A stretch of DNA of 64,000 bases from positions 1-64,000 of the forward strand of contig CAUHCN010000005.1 in the NCBI GenBank assembly GCA_959604825.1. The letters are read 5' to 3'. Of this stretch, positions 7,204-15,769 are shown piece by piece (within the stretch, counting starts at the first letter, position 1; each line of letters begins with the position of its first letter). A program made the translations under genes and the position numbers. The notes beneath the pieces were generated by a model. That model was given only the letters and a program-made list of their open reading frames with translations, was not told the DNA's origin and did no database searches. The DNA is from an uncultured Collinsella sp. Lineage in GTDB: Bacteria > Actinomycetota > Coriobacteriia > Coriobacteriales > Coriobacteriaceae.

Positions 7204-8805
7204 CTACGCCAGACGCGGGAACAGCGGATCGCCCTTCTCGACGGGCTGACCACCAGCAAGCAGGCCCCAAGCGCAAATGCCCTTGAGGTCGTCGCTCGCG
7301 GCCTCGTCCTCGCAGGACAGGCGGCGCAGAGCCTCGGCAGAAGTCTGGGGCATGAGCGGCATCAGCAGGTGGGCGGCAATGCGGATGGCCTCGAGCAGGT
7401 TGTAGATCACAAATGCCAGCTCGTCAGCCTTGGCCTCGTCCTTGGCAAGTGCCCAAGGCTCGGAGTCCTCGATGTAGTGGTTGGCGGCGTGGATGAGCTC
7501 CATGACCTCGTCCTTGGCTCCGCCGTAATCGAGCACGTCCATCTTGGCCATGTAGCGCTCGACCAGACCATCGGCGATCTTTGCCAGCGGGTTATCGAAC
7601 GCGTCGGCAGACGCCGGTTTAGCCGGGGCGCAGCCGTCAAAGTACTTTGCGCTCATGTTGAGCGAGCGCGAAATGAGGTTGCCCCAGCTGTTGGCCAGAT
7701 CGGCGTTGTAGACCTGCTCCATACGATCGAAGCTGATGGCGCCGTCGGTGCCGGGGACCACGTCGGTCATAAAGTAATAGCGGTAGCCCTCGACGCCCAG
7801 CATGTCGATAACATCCTGCGGAGCGATGGCGTTGCCGCGGCTCTTGGACATCTTCTCGGCCTTACCGGTCTCGGCATTGCGCACGGTCAGGAAGCCGTGG
7901 GCAAAGACGTGCTCGGGCAGGGCCTCGCCGATGGCCATGAGCATCGCGGGCCAAATGACGCAGTGGAAGCGGATGATGTCCTTACCCACGATGTGGAACT
8001 GCGCGGGCCAGCGATAGGCCAGCTCGGCACGGGCCTCGTCGGTGTCGACACCGTAGCCGACGGCCGTCATATAGTTGAGCAACGCATCGAACCACACGTA
8101 GGTCACGTGACCCTCGTCAAACGGGACCTGAATGCCCCAGTCAAAGCTCGTACGGCTCACGGAAAGGTCGTTAAGGCCGCCCTCGACAAAGCTGCGTACC
8201 TCGTTCATACGGAACGCAGGCTCGACAAAGTCGGGGTGCTCGTCATAGAGCTTGAGAAGCTTGTCCTGGAAGGCGGAAAGCTTAAAGAAGTAGGACTCCT
8301 CCTGCACGCGCTCAAGCGGACGGTGGCAGTCGGGGCACAGGTGCTGGCCAACGCTGCCGTACTCCTCGTCGCCCTTCTGGACCTGCGTATCGGTGAAGTA
8401 GGTCTCGTCAGGCACGCAATACCAACCGTCGTAGCTGCCCTTATACAGATAGCCGGACTCCTTCATGCGCTCCCACAGGTACTGCACGGCATGATGCTGG
8501 CGCGGCTCGGTGGTGCGGATGAAGTCGTCGTTGGAGATCTCGAGCTTGCTCCAAAGCTCCTTGAAGTGCGGAGCCTGGCTGTCGGTCCACTCCTGCGGCG
8601 TCATGCCATGCTTGGCTGCGGCCTCGGCGACCTTCTCGCCGTGCTCGTCCATGCCGGTCAGGAACTTGACGTTATAGCCGGCGGAACGGCGATAGCGAGC
8701 CTGAACGTCGGCGATGATGGTGGAATAAGCCGTGCCCAGGTGCGGATCGGCGTTGACGTAGTAGATGGGCGTCGTGATAAAGAACGAAGGCTTGCTTTGA
8801 TCCAT
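7204..8805 (-). CDS. metG: Methionine--tRNA ligase
   Basis: Class I synthetase that charges initiator and elongator tRNA-Met. The 533-residue protein shows the HIGH-type motif as HLGT (residues 22-25), a single CPDC knuckle in the connective peptide, and KMSKS at residues 318-322, followed by the anticodon-binding helical domain. It lacks the C-terminal EMAP/Trbp111-like domain found in longer MetRS forms. The ATG is preceded by GGAGGACAAACCCC. It follows rsmI by 69 bases in the same direction. Confidence 0.97.
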   Translation of the reverse strand: MDQSKPSFFITTPIYYVNADPHLGTAYSTIIADVQARYRRSAGYNVKFLTGMDEHGEKVAEAAAKHGMTPQEWTDSQAPHFKELWSKLEISNDDFIRTTEPRQHHAVQYLWERMKESGYLYKGSYDGWYCVPDETYFTDTQVQKGDEEYGSVGQHLCPDCHRPLERVQEESYFFKLSAFQDKLLKLYDEHPDFVEPAFRMNEVRSFVEGGLNDLSVSRTSFDWGIQVPFDEGHVTYVWFDALLNYMTAVGYGVDTDEARAELAYRWPAQFHIVGKDIIRFHCVIWPAMLMAIGEALPEHVFAHGFLTVRNAETGKAEKMSKSRGNAIAPQDVIDMLGVEGYRYYFMTDVVPGTDGAISFDRMEQVYNADLANSWGNLISRSLNMSAKYFDGCAPAKPASADAFDNPLAKIADGLVERYMAKMDVLDYGGAKDEVMELIHAANHYIEDSEPWALAKDEAKADELAFVIYNLLEAIRIAAHLLMPLMPQTSAEALRRLSCEDEAASDDLKGICAWGLLAGGQPVEKGDPLFPRLA

Positions 8806-8874
8806 GGGGTTTGTCCTCCAGAAAAACGTTGCATACAGAGGATGATTCTAGCGCAAGGGCTGGATATCCTCCAT

Positions 8875-9753
8875 CTATTGCATATCGAGCACTATGGCAT
8901 AGACATCGCGCTTGCGGCGCGAATACTTCTGAGACAGGCGCTTGGCCACCGCAGACGCGGGCTCCCCCTCCTCGAGCGCGGCGCGGATATCCTCGCGCAG
9001 GGCCTCGTCGGGATCCGCTGCCGCGGCGCCAACCGGCACGATACCGGCCTCCTCATCCTCGCTCGGCGGCGCGATGACCAGCGCAATCTCGCCCCTTACC
9101 TCGCCGCGAGCACGCAGCTCCTCGGCAAGCTGGTCAGCGGGCCCGCGCAAGACCTCCTCGTGCAGCTTGGTGAGCTCGCGGCAGACGGCAACCTCACGCT
9201 GGGGAAAGACCTCCGCCACGGCCTCGAGCGTCGCCACGATGCGATGTGGAGACTCGTAGAAGATGAGTGCGCCGGGCACCACGGCAAGGCGCTGCAAACG
9301 GCGCACACGGTCGCCGTGCTTTCGGCCCAAAAAGCCCTCGAAGAAAAAATGCTCGCAGGGAATGCCGGACGAAACAAGCGCCGTGACGCAAGCAGAGGGC
9401 CCAGGAATAACTTCGACGGGCACATCGGCCTCACGCGCCGCCTCGATCAGCGCCTGGCCGGGATCGGACACGCTCGGCATGCCGGCGTCCGAGGCAAAGG
9501 CGAGGGTCTCCCCCGCCAGCAGACGGTCGACCAGGCCGGCAGCGCGGCTAGCGATCACATTCTCGTCGCAACGGACAAGCGGCTTGGAAATGCCCAGGTG
9601 CATCAGCAGCTTTGACGTCACACGCGTGTCTTCGCAGCAGATGACATCGGCAGCGGCAAAGGCCTCGCCAACGCGCGGGGACAGGTCACCCAGGTTGCCG
9701 ATGGGCGTGCCGACCACATAGAGTTTGCCCGTATGGGCGCTGTTTTGCGTCAT
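8875..9753 (-). CDS. rsmI: 16S rRNA (cytidine-1402-2'-O)-methyltransferase
   Basis: Tetrapyrrole-methylase-fold SAM enzyme that 2'-O-methylates C1402 in the decoding centre. The 292-residue product has the family's GTPIGNLGDLSPR start, ICCEDTR, SDAGMPSVSDPG and the GPSA segment, plus a C-terminal RsmI-type extension (AVAKRLSQKYSRRKRDVYAI). Its start lies 6 bases after the stop of the GH5-like gene, so the two are probably co-transcribed. Confidence 0.95.
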   Translation of the reverse strand: MTQNSAHTGKLYVVGTPIGNLGDLSPRVGEAFAAADVICCEDTRVTSKLLMHLGISKPLVRCDENVIASRAAGLVDRLLAGETLAFASDAGMPSVSDPGQALIEAAREADVPVEVIPGPSACVTALVSSGIPCEHFFFEGFLGRKHGDRVRRLQRLAVVPGALIFYESPHRIVATLEAVAEVFPQREVAVCRELTKLHEEVLRGPADQLAEELRARGEVRGEIALVIAPPSEDEEAGIVPVGAAAADPDEALREDIRAALEEGEPASAVAKRLSQKYSRRKRDVYAIVLDMQ

Positions 9754-9759
9754 ATCAAC

Positions 9760-10821
9760 CTATTCAATCATGCCGCGCTCGAGCGTACCGAGCGCCGCGC
9801 GGGCGTCCCATGCTGCAATGCGCTTCTCGGTCTTCCACGTTTGGAAGAACCAACCGGCAGCCGGCGCAAACGAAGCCAGCTGGTTGGCGATAAACACGCG
9901 CTCGTAGGCATTGCGGCCCTCGGGCGTAACCGACGAGTTGGCAAAGATCGCCGCGCCCGACCATTCGCCCACCAGCACGGGGAACCCAGTCGAAATCGCT
10001 TCTTTAAGCTCGCGCTTGTTACGCGAAATCGCCGTCGTCAGCCCGCGAGGGCTCGTGATGTCGAGCGCATACTCGTCGCGGTAATGGTACAGGTGAAGGT
10101 CCATGTAGACGTTCTTGTACTTGGCGCCGCGCATAAAATGCTTCCACTCGCTGGGATGCCCCGACGACGAGAAGACGACGATCTTATCCTCGGGCATATA
10201 CGAACGGACGAGCTCGTAGGCATCGCGATAGAAATTGCGCAGGTAGTGAGCAGGAATGCCATCCGTCATGGTGAAGAGGCTCTTGCGAACGCTCATCTGC
10301 GGCGTGTCCAGCAGCTCAATGCCCAGCAGGCTCTCGGCCTCGCCATAGCGATCGGCCAAGCGCTCGAGCACGTCGAGTGCGACATGACGGCCGTTGGTGG
10401 ACGAATGCCACTCGGCAACAGCCTCCGGCGTGGTGGGCGAATCGTTGGAATCGCCCTGGCCACCGGGCACGGTTGCCAGATCGAGCAGCACGCGGATGTC
10501 GTACTTGGCAGCCCACTCAATTGCGCGGTCGATGTAATCGACAACCGATATGTAGGAGGCATCGGACTCCTGTGAGCCAAAGGCATACCAGGGCACCGGC
10601 AGACGCACGGCATTGAGACCGATCTGCGCCATGCGGCGAAAATCGTCCTCGCTCACAAACGTCTCGTAATGGCGGCGCATGCGCTCGTTATAGGCGGCGG
10701 TACCCATGGCCTCCTGTAGCTCAGCCGCGTTGGATGCACCGGTCGCCGCGTACAGCGACGGGGTCACCCAAGGCTCGGGAATAAACCAGCCAGAGAGATT
10801 AACGCCGAGTATCCTCTCCAT
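9760..10821 (-). CDS. GH5-like (exo-glucanase-like) protein lacking the catalytic acid
   Basis: A 353-residue cytoplasmic TIM-barrel protein of glycoside hydrolase family 5, resembling exo-1,3-glucanases: GVNLSGWFIPEPW N-terminus, GLNAVRLPVPWYAF, LDLATVPGGQGDSN and VLVGEWSGA. The nucleophile Glu is present (E286 in GEWSG), but the acid/base motif normally written NEP reads LDTP at residues 171-174, and the usual His of LDLHGAPG is Ala (residue 116). No signal peptide. The ATG at 10821 follows AAGGGGGCAGTG. It precedes rsmI by 6 bases. It may be an inactive or reassigned enzyme; the sugar substrate is unknown. Confidence 0.8.
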   Translation of the reverse strand: MERILGVNLSGWFIPEPWVTPSLYAATGASNAAELQEAMGTAAYNERMRRHYETFVSEDDFRRMAQIGLNAVRLPVPWYAFGSQESDASYISVVDYIDRAIEWAAKYDIRVLLDLATVPGGQGDSNDSPTTPEAVAEWHSSTNGRHVALDVLERLADRYGEAESLLGIELLDTPQMSVRKSLFTMTDGIPAHYLRNFYRDAYELVRSYMPEDKIVVFSSSGHPSEWKHFMRGAKYKNVYMDLHLYHYRDEYALDITSPRGLTTAISRNKRELKEAISTGFPVLVGEWSGAAIFANSSVTPEGRNAYERVFIANQLASFAPAAGWFFQTWKTEKRIAAWDARAALGTLERGMIE

Positions 10822-11071
10822 CACTGCCCCCTTCGGATCATGCAGGTCGAACCCGCATCGTATTGCGTAGGATAAGTATCGTTTTGAGTATACCCGCGTG
10901 TGCGGACAGGCGACCGAACGGTCTGCAAAGTGACGCGAAAGTGGGAGGAATGTCTGGGAGCAGACGGACTCGGAATGGTGCGACGAGGTGTGTACGCGCG
11001 CCGGAGGCAGGCACCGGAAAGTGTGTCCCGTTCTGAGCCCTTATTCTGGGACGCAGTTTCCGCAGAACCCT
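10822..11071. repeat. Intergenic region with a GTCCC palindrome
   Basis: No convincing gene between the GH5-like start and the tRNA-Phe element. At 11016-11029 and 11048-11061 the arms GGAAA-TG-GTCCC and its complement (two internal mismatches) form a hairpin with an 18-base loop. A plus-strand reading frame across 10900-11331 follows the repeat DNA and is not believed to be coding. Confidence 0.5.
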
Positions 11072-11304
11072 ACATAAAAGAAAAGGACCCCTTTGCAGAG
11101 GTCCTAGTCAATTCAAGGTGGCGGGGAAGGGAATCGCGTCCGCGCGCTGCGCGGACGGACCGCTGCGGCGCTTCCGCGCCTTGCGAGCTACGCTGGCAAA
11201 CGCTCACGCGTTTACTCAGCTCCGCGCCCTCACGGGGTTCGATTCCGCGTGGGGGCCACATAAAAGAAAAGGACCCCTTTGCAGGGGTCCTAGTCAATTC
11301 AAGG

Positions 11305-11322
<18 letters not shown>
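11072..11322 (-). repeat. Chimeric tRNA-end element behind tRNA-Phe
   Basis: A 65-bp direct repeat (11072-11136 and 11258-11322, one mismatch noted) contains the last ~18 bases of tRNA-Phe, its downstream spacer and terminator. The 121 bp between (11137-11257) hold, from the terminator outward on the minus strand: an inverted T-arm-like hairpin (CACGCGG-AATCGAA-CCCCGTG), a purine-rich spacer, an AAACGC..GCGTTT hairpin, an AGCGTAGCTCGC stretch, GC-rich hairpins and then the duplicated tRNA 3' end. The design matches the tRNA-Leu element although the primary sequence differs. Confidence 0.8.
11263..11290 (-). terminator. Terminator of tRNA-Phe
   Basis: Stem GGACCCC/GGGGTCC (11271-11290) followed by TTTTCTTTTA on the minus strand; a second copy with one stem mismatch lies at about 11085-11104. 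Confidence 0.9.
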
Positions 11323-11377
<55 letters not shown>

Positions 11378-11409
11378 ATTTGAGGTGTGCCTTGTTTCAA
11401 GGCTTGATT

Positions 11410-11437
11410 AGTATAACCAAGGACGCGTTCCGGTCAA
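11410..11437 (-). promoter_or_regulatory. Promoter of tRNA-Phe
   Basis: Minus-strand TTGACC (11432-11437), 16-base spacer, TATACT (11410-11415). Confidence 0.75.
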
Positions 11438-11500
11438 CCGAGAATTTCAAAAAAGTTTTTGAGCACAGCCTCGGTTCTATAAATCGGCACGTCAGAGGCA

Positions 11501-11788
11501 TCAGCCGGCAGCAAGAAGTTTTTCGCTCAGAGCCGCACGGGCAAACTCACTTGGCGTCATCCCCTCGGCAGCCGCCCGTCGACGAATGGCCTCCTTCATT
11601 CCCAGAGGAATCTTGACCGACAGCGTTGCCGTCCCCTCACCTGAGAGTGGGGGCCGTCCATGCACGATCCCACCAACGGTGTGTTCGCCATCCGGAAACT
11701 CTCCGCGCTCGTACGACTCGCACCACGCGTCAATCATTTCATCCGTTACAACCTGACCATTAGCGGCCGTATACGTCTTGCCCATCAT
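11501..11788 (-). CDS. Ribbon-helix-helix antitoxin-like protein
   Basis: A 95-residue protein with an N-terminal MGKTYTAANGQVVTDEMIDAW segment and a C-terminal RHH (CopG-like) DNA-binding module: strand TATLSVKIP, then helices GMKEAIRRRAAAEGM and TPSEFARAALSEKLL. The first half resembles BrnA/CopG-type antitoxins that end a toxin-antitoxin pair. Its start overlaps the 3' end of the upstream gene by 29 bases, as expected for translationally coupled toxin-first pairs. RHH antitoxins normally repress their own operon. Confidence 0.75.
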   Translation of the reverse strand: MMGKTYTAANGQVVTDEMIDAWCESYERGEFPDGEHTVGGIVHGRPPLSGEGTATLSVKIPLGMKEAIRRRAAAEGMTPSEFARAALSEKLLAAG

Positions 11789-12050
11789 CGACCCCTTTGC
11801 CGAGCCCGTTCAATCTCCTGCCAAAATTTCTTCTGGACTGGAGACAAGGCATGAATGATAAGCCCCCACGGACAAGCTCGACCGCGACAAGCTCCACGCT
11901 TCGTCCGTCTGGGAGCCATCCAATCGCAAGCCATCTCGGCGGCTCGTCCTTCGGCTCGCGACGAATGCACTCAGTAACCGCAAGCCAAGCGCTAAGCACC
12001 TGCTTTTCCGTCAGGTGCTTTTTAGCGTTGGGATGGATCTCAACATCCAT
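11760..12050 (-). CDS. Probable toxin of a two-gene TA pair (BrnT-like)
   Basis: A 96-residue basic protein starting MDVEIHPNAKKHLTEKQVLSAW. I chose the ATG at 12050 because GGAGGAGAAGATGC stands before it; a longer frame to 12146 has no site. The order HxxAxKH-helix, then strands PRWLAIGWLPDGRSVELVAVE and GLSFMPCLQSRR..F, resembles BrnT/RelE-type small RNases, but I do not identify catalytic residues with confidence. It overlaps the RHH gene. The pair sits between tRNA-Phe and the Tad operon. Confidence 0.6.
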   Translation of the reverse strand: MDVEIHPNAKKHLTEKQVLSAWLAVTECIRREPKDEPPRWLAIGWLPDGRSVELVAVELVRGGLSFMPCLQSRRNFGRRLNGLGKGVDDGQDVYGR

Positions 12051-12108
12051 GCATCTTCTCCTCCATCTTACCCAATTTCGTATGACGAAAGTCCGCTGTC
12101 GCCAATTC

Positions 12109-12468
12109 TTAAGCCGGCACGCGTTGGAGAGCAGGGGTCGAAACAATGATTGAAGGACGCTCTAGTACGGCCCAGGCGCCGGGGCAGGAGCACATACGCC
12201 AGGGACGTACGTTTTCGTAGCATACGAGGACATAGCCACGTGCATCGATAAAGGCGATATCGATGGGATAGGCCATAAAACACGTATGGACCGAAGAGCA
12301 GCGTGGAAATGCCATGACGAGCGGCAGACCGTTGGCGGCAACCGGACACCGTCCCAGCATGCCGCGCAGGCGCACGGCAAACGACTCCGCCACCGCAAAC
12401 TCGGCCGGCGTCCAGCCCAGCCTATTGAGTGCCCGCGCGTAGGCGATGTAGGACGAGACCGCGGTCAC
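12109..12468 (-). CDS. DUF192 family protein, last gene of the Tad operon
   Basis: A 119-residue DUF192 protein: AVRLRGMLGRCP, FPRCSSVHTCFMAYPIDIAFID, GYVLVCYENVRPWRMCSCPGAWAVLERP. DUF192 is a small beta-rich domain without an established biochemical role. The likely start is the GTG at 12468, which overlaps the tadE stop as GTGA and has GGGGGTGG upstream; an ATG at 12489 is an alternative. Its coupling to the pilus genes suggests a role in pilus assembly, but that is inference. Confidence 0.8.
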   Translation of the reverse strand: MTAVSSYIAYARALNRLGWTPAEFAVAESFAVRLRGMLGRCPVAANGLPLVMAFPRCSSVHTCFMAYPIDIAFIDARGYVLVCYENVRPWRMCSCPGAWAVLERPSIIVSTPALQRVPA

Positions 12469-12941
12469 ATGACCACCCCCGGACGCCATGGATCGACCGT
12501 CACCGCGCGCTCGTGCGACAACGTTGTCGGCGCCCCCAGCGGAACGCCAGCGATGCTGAGAGAAGTCGGCCACGGCTCATAGTGCATGGTGCAGGTGTAG
12601 GTCCTAAACGTACCGGATAGGGAGAGCAGGCCACCATCCGATGCCTCCGCGCCTTGCTCGCTCGACACTTCGATCTGCAAGTCATAGCCTTCCATGGCAT
12701 TCAGAATTTGAGTCCGGACCGTCGCCGAGGCATCGACAGAGCTTTCGTCGCCCTCCCCGCTCGGCGCCACGGCGTGCGCCAACACGATGTCGGGCACCAC
12801 GCGGTCGAAGCGCGCGACAGCGCTGGCATAGATCATGACGTTGTATACGATGAGTGCCAGCACCAGCAAAACGGGCGTAACCACTGCTATCTCCACCGTC
12901 GCTTGGGCGCGCTCCTCGCGCAGACGCATGCGGATACTCAT
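12465..12941 (-). CDS. tadE: TadE-like pseudopilin
   Basis: A 158-residue protein with a short basic N-terminus, the pilin-type sequence EERAQATVEIAVVTPVLLVLALIVYNVM (hydrophobic segment residues about 16-38) and a soluble C-terminal domain. TadE/TadF proteins are minor pilins processed like Flp and needed for pilus assembly. The ATG at 12941 shares one base with the stop of tadG (TAATG), so the start is chosen there rather than at the longer upstream frame. Confidence 0.85.
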   Translation of the reverse strand: MSIRMRLREERAQATVEIAVVTPVLLVLALIVYNVMIYASAVARFDRVVPDIVLAHAVAPSGEGDESSVDASATVRTQILNAMEGYDLQIEVSSEQGAEASDGGLLSLSGTFRTYTCTMHYEPWPTSLSIAGVPLGAPTTLSHERAVTVDPWRPGVVM

Positions 12942-15106
12942 TACGACCCACCGCCCAGAGCGCCAACCAGCGTGGCGACATCGACGGTGAGCGGGATGGA
13001 GCCGCCGCCGGGCAGAGGAATCTCCGCAAGCGTGAACACCGTACCGCTGATGGTGCGTTCGACTTGATATTCCAACGCCTCGCAAAGCGCCTTGGGATCG
13101 GTCACGCCCAACGGAATACTTCGCAGTTTGTCTTGCGCTTGAGAGAGACCAGCAATGTCAGACCCCGGGCTCTTAATGACGTTGGCGGAATCAGTCAGCA
13201 CCGGCTTTCGCAGGCGCAAGTCGCACGGTTCCAAACCCAGCGCCGCCACGGACGCCGAAACGGTATCGCCGAGCCACGATGCGATGGAGCCCAACGCGCC
13301 GCTGCCCCCTCCTAGGCCTTTAATCATCTCGTCCATAAGTTCGTCGGCCGAACCTTGGATGTCTCCGTATCCCACAAGCAGCCGTCCCCAGACATCCATG
13401 ACGCCATCGAGTACGCCGGCAACGCCACCCGAGCGTTCCTTCAATGTCGAGAAAAATCGCGAAAGCACGTTGTTTTGCGCCGTCGCCTCATCGGGCGCCA
13501 GCACCGCGGCAGAGATGGCACCGCGATCGCCAAGCCTGACTGCCGTGTTAAACGAAGAGTTGAGCTCATCGGGGCTCGAGATGGCACCCGAAACCGCAAA
13601 GGCAACCACGCCGTTGCGACCGGGCGGAGCGATACGCGGACGCTCGCCCGAAAGCGCTTTAATGGCCTGGTCAAACGCATTGCTCGCACGGTCGGCCTCA
13701 TCCTCGGTCTGACGCATGAGCTCAAGCTCTTTGTTCCGACATTTGACGTATTCCTCCAAGGCCTTTTTGAACTCGTCGAAGTGATATTCGAAGCCGTTTT
13801 CGATAGAGGTTGAAGGCGCCGCAACAGCACCAAGCGACAAAACGCCAAAATGGCATTTGCTGCATTTATCCTGTCCATCGTAATCGGCAACCGAAGCAAA
13901 TCCGCTCGGCGTCCCTTTCTTATAGTTAGGGCAGGTCGTCCCGTAATGCAGATACGCCTTGTCATCGTTCACGCTAGTCGGCCACACCGCATCGGTATAG
14001 AGTTCCGTCGCCCGAACCTCATCAGAGTTGCGCGGCAGCAGCGGAATATAGGAGGAAACCCTGTCTCCGTTCTCGGTTATATGCGCCCGATCGACCTCCG
14101 CGCTCGCATAGGTATAAAACGCCTTACGCGCCGCAGACTCTGCCTTCATCTCGACACTCGAGCCGTGGGGCTTCTCATTTGTCAGACGCCAATGGTAGTA
14201 GTCCTTCGCGCGATCAAGGGCAACTTGGGGCTCCCACGTAACGCTCGATGAGTAATGCGGATTTTGAACACCGGAGAGATCCGTTAGGCTTTTCGCACGC
14301 TCCCACATGCAAGAACAGCTGCCGACCGAGCCCTTGTCAGACCCACCACAATCCGCCAGCCAAGCACGCTCTTTAGCCTTCGCCGTGTCCTCAGAAGCCT
14401 TCCGCAGCTCCTCGGCCGCACACTCTAAATCATCTGATGTGTCTTTAATGGCATCGGTCGAGATCTCGGACCCCTCGAGCGCAGCGAAGTCAGACTCGGA
14501 TGTCCTGGGCACGGCAAGCGCCGTACCGGTATAGGTCACACTATCGGTATCCTGCGCCGACACCGCCTGCGTGGCACGCGCGGCGATCAGATACGGCAGA
14601 GCCGTCTCGATTTTCTGTAAGCCTTCCGATGCGCTTTTGGCAAACTTGTTGCGCGTTTTAATGATCTCAATCCCGGTGTCGACCATATTGCCGGCAACCG
14701 GCTCGGCACCCGGGATGAGGATGGCGACCAGGCCCGTCCCGATCGTGGCAAACCCCGCCAGCCCCAGACTCAAGATGCTCGCATCAACCACCGTGGCAGC
14801 CGCGTGATAGGACGACACTACGTTGGCACCCGCCAGCGCGCCACTATCAGCCGCCACCTGAGTATCCCCGGCACGCGACATGCTCCATATCGCCGCGGTC
14901 GACGAAAACAACAATGTGAGCACCACTAGGATGACCACGGCAGAAGAAAGCGTGGTATAGGCGCCGTCTTCGATAAACAGATCGACACCGGCTCGACCCA
15001 TAAAGCCGCCTCGTTTGCGGAGAGCGCCTGGTCGACGGCGGGCCGCAAACCCTTGCGTCACCCGCAACAGGCAGCGCCTAATCCCATGCAGCAATCCACG
15101 AATCAT
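12941..15106 (-). CDS. tadG: TadG-like pilus assembly protein
   Basis: A 721-residue protein with a TadE/G-like N-terminus: the segment GAYTTLSSAVVILVVLTLL (hydrophobic, residues about 49-75) followed by AADSGALAGANVV, the hallmark of TadG proteins. The long extracellular part has two CxxC pairs (CSKC near the middle, CSC earlier), coiled stretches and a hydrophobic C-terminus. The ATG at 15106 follows GGAGGGAGATT and overlaps the upstream gene by 29 bases. TadG is thought to sit at the pilus base or anchor; no VWA motif is evident here. Confidence 0.85.
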   Translation of the reverse strand: MIRGLLHGIRRCLLRVTQGFAARRRPGALRKRGGFMGRAGVDLFIEDGAYTTLSSAVVILVVLTLLFSSTAAIWSMSRAGDTQVAADSGALAGANVVSSYHAAATVVDASILSLGLAGFATIGTGLVAILIPGAEPVAGNMVDTGIEIIKTRNKFAKSASEGLQKIETALPYLIAARATQAVSAQDTDSVTYTGTALAVPRTSESDFAALEGSEISTDAIKDTSDDLECAAEELRKASEDTAKAKERAWLADCGGSDKGSVGSCSCMWERAKSLTDLSGVQNPHYSSSVTWEPQVALDRAKDYYHWRLTNEKPHGSSVEMKAESAARKAFYTYASAEVDRAHITENGDRVSSYIPLLPRNSDEVRATELYTDAVWPTSVNDDKAYLHYGTTCPNYKKGTPSGFASVADYDGQDKCSKCHFGVLSLGAVAAPSTSIENGFEYHFDEFKKALEEYVKCRNKELELMRQTEDEADRASNAFDQAIKALSGERPRIAPPGRNGVVAFAVSGAISSPDELNSSFNTAVRLGDRGAISAAVLAPDEATAQNNVLSRFFSTLKERSGGVAGVLDGVMDVWGRLLVGYGDIQGSADELMDEMIKGLGGGSGALGSIASWLGDTVSASVAALGLEPCDLRLRKPVLTDSANVIKSPGSDIAGLSQAQDKLRSIPLGVTDPKALCEALEYQVERTISGTVFTLAEIPLPGGGSIPLTVDVATLVGALGGGS

Positions 15107-15614
15107 AATCTCCCTCCAGCCATTCGGGACGCGATTGATACGAGACATCGACCTTGAGCTCAACGTAGCCGCCCTCGGCGGTACCACCCATAGCCTGCGC
15201 AAACGCACCGATCACAGGCAACGGCTTGACCTCGCCGGAAACGGACACGGACGAGACGCCACCCGCACCGGCCCGGCCAAGCTCGATATCCCACGACAAC
15301 GGCCCGCCGGCATGAAAGATCGAAACGTTGGGCACTGCGGCAAGTCGGCGGCGGGTGAACTCCTTAAGATCGTCGTCCTCCGCCGTCGTCGTGGTCATGA
15401 GCCGCGCGGTCTCGGCGGCGGCAGACTCCATGACCGCGCGCGTATAGAGCAGGCACACCGGTTGCAGCGCGAGAAGGATGAGTGTCAGAAACGTCGGCAG
15501 CAAAAAAGCGGCCTCGACCGTAGACTGCGCCCGGTCCTCGCGCGCGGCATCAATACAACGCGATGTCCTTAGCGGCCGCAGCGGCGTCGATAACCGACGT
15601 CGAGGCAACGCCAT
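15078..15614 (-). CDS. TadE/TadF-like pseudopilin
   Basis: The pilin-like motif EDRAQSTVEAAFLLPTFLTL followed by a hydrophobic helix marks a second TadE-type minor pilin, with a soluble domain of about 120 residues behind it. The 3' end is certain. The start is not: an ATG at 15614 gives 178 residues and a 65-base overlap with the upstream gene, with only a weak binding site; an ATT at 15554 after AAGGA would give a more typical N-terminus. Either way translation is coupled to the upstream gene. Confidence 0.8.
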   Translation of the reverse strand: MALPRRRLSTPLRPLRTSRCIDAAREDRAQSTVEAAFLLPTFLTLILLALQPVCLLYTRAVMESAAAETARLMTTTTAEDDDLKEFTRRRLAAVPNVSIFHAGGPLSWDIELGRAGAGGVSSVSVSGEVKPLPVIGAFAQAMGGTAEGGYVELKVDVSYQSRPEWLEGDYDSWIAAWD

Positions 15615-15768
15615 GGGATGCCGCCCGCTCAACCAGCGCCGCCAAGCGCCCATCGGTGCCGGCACGCCAAAGTCCCGCGATCGCCAGCACGATCGATAAC
15701 AGCGCCACCGTGACGATGGCGTATTCGACCGTCGCCTGGGCAGATTCCTCACGCAGGACATCATGCAT
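15550..15768 (-). CDS. Small Flp/TadE-type pilin-like protein, 72 aa
   Basis: Short protein with the pilin signature REESAQATVEYAIVTVALLSIVLAIAGL near its N-terminus; the Glu-Tyr pair and following hydrophobic helix match Flp-type prepilins. The remaining ~40 residues are small and polar. It could be a second major pilin or a minor one. It lies between the unknown membrane gene and the TadE/F-like gene with minimal spacing. Confidence 0.8.
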   Translation of the reverse strand: MHDVLREESAQATVEYAIVTVALLSIVLAIAGLWRAGTDGRLAALVERAASHGVASTSVIDAAAAAKDIALY

Positions 15769-15769
15769 T

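Noticed and set aside
11072..11136. Second tRNA-Phe gene
   Set aside because: Only the last ~18 bases of the tRNA and the terminator are duplicated; no D-arm, anticodon or T-arm of tRNA-Phe is present.
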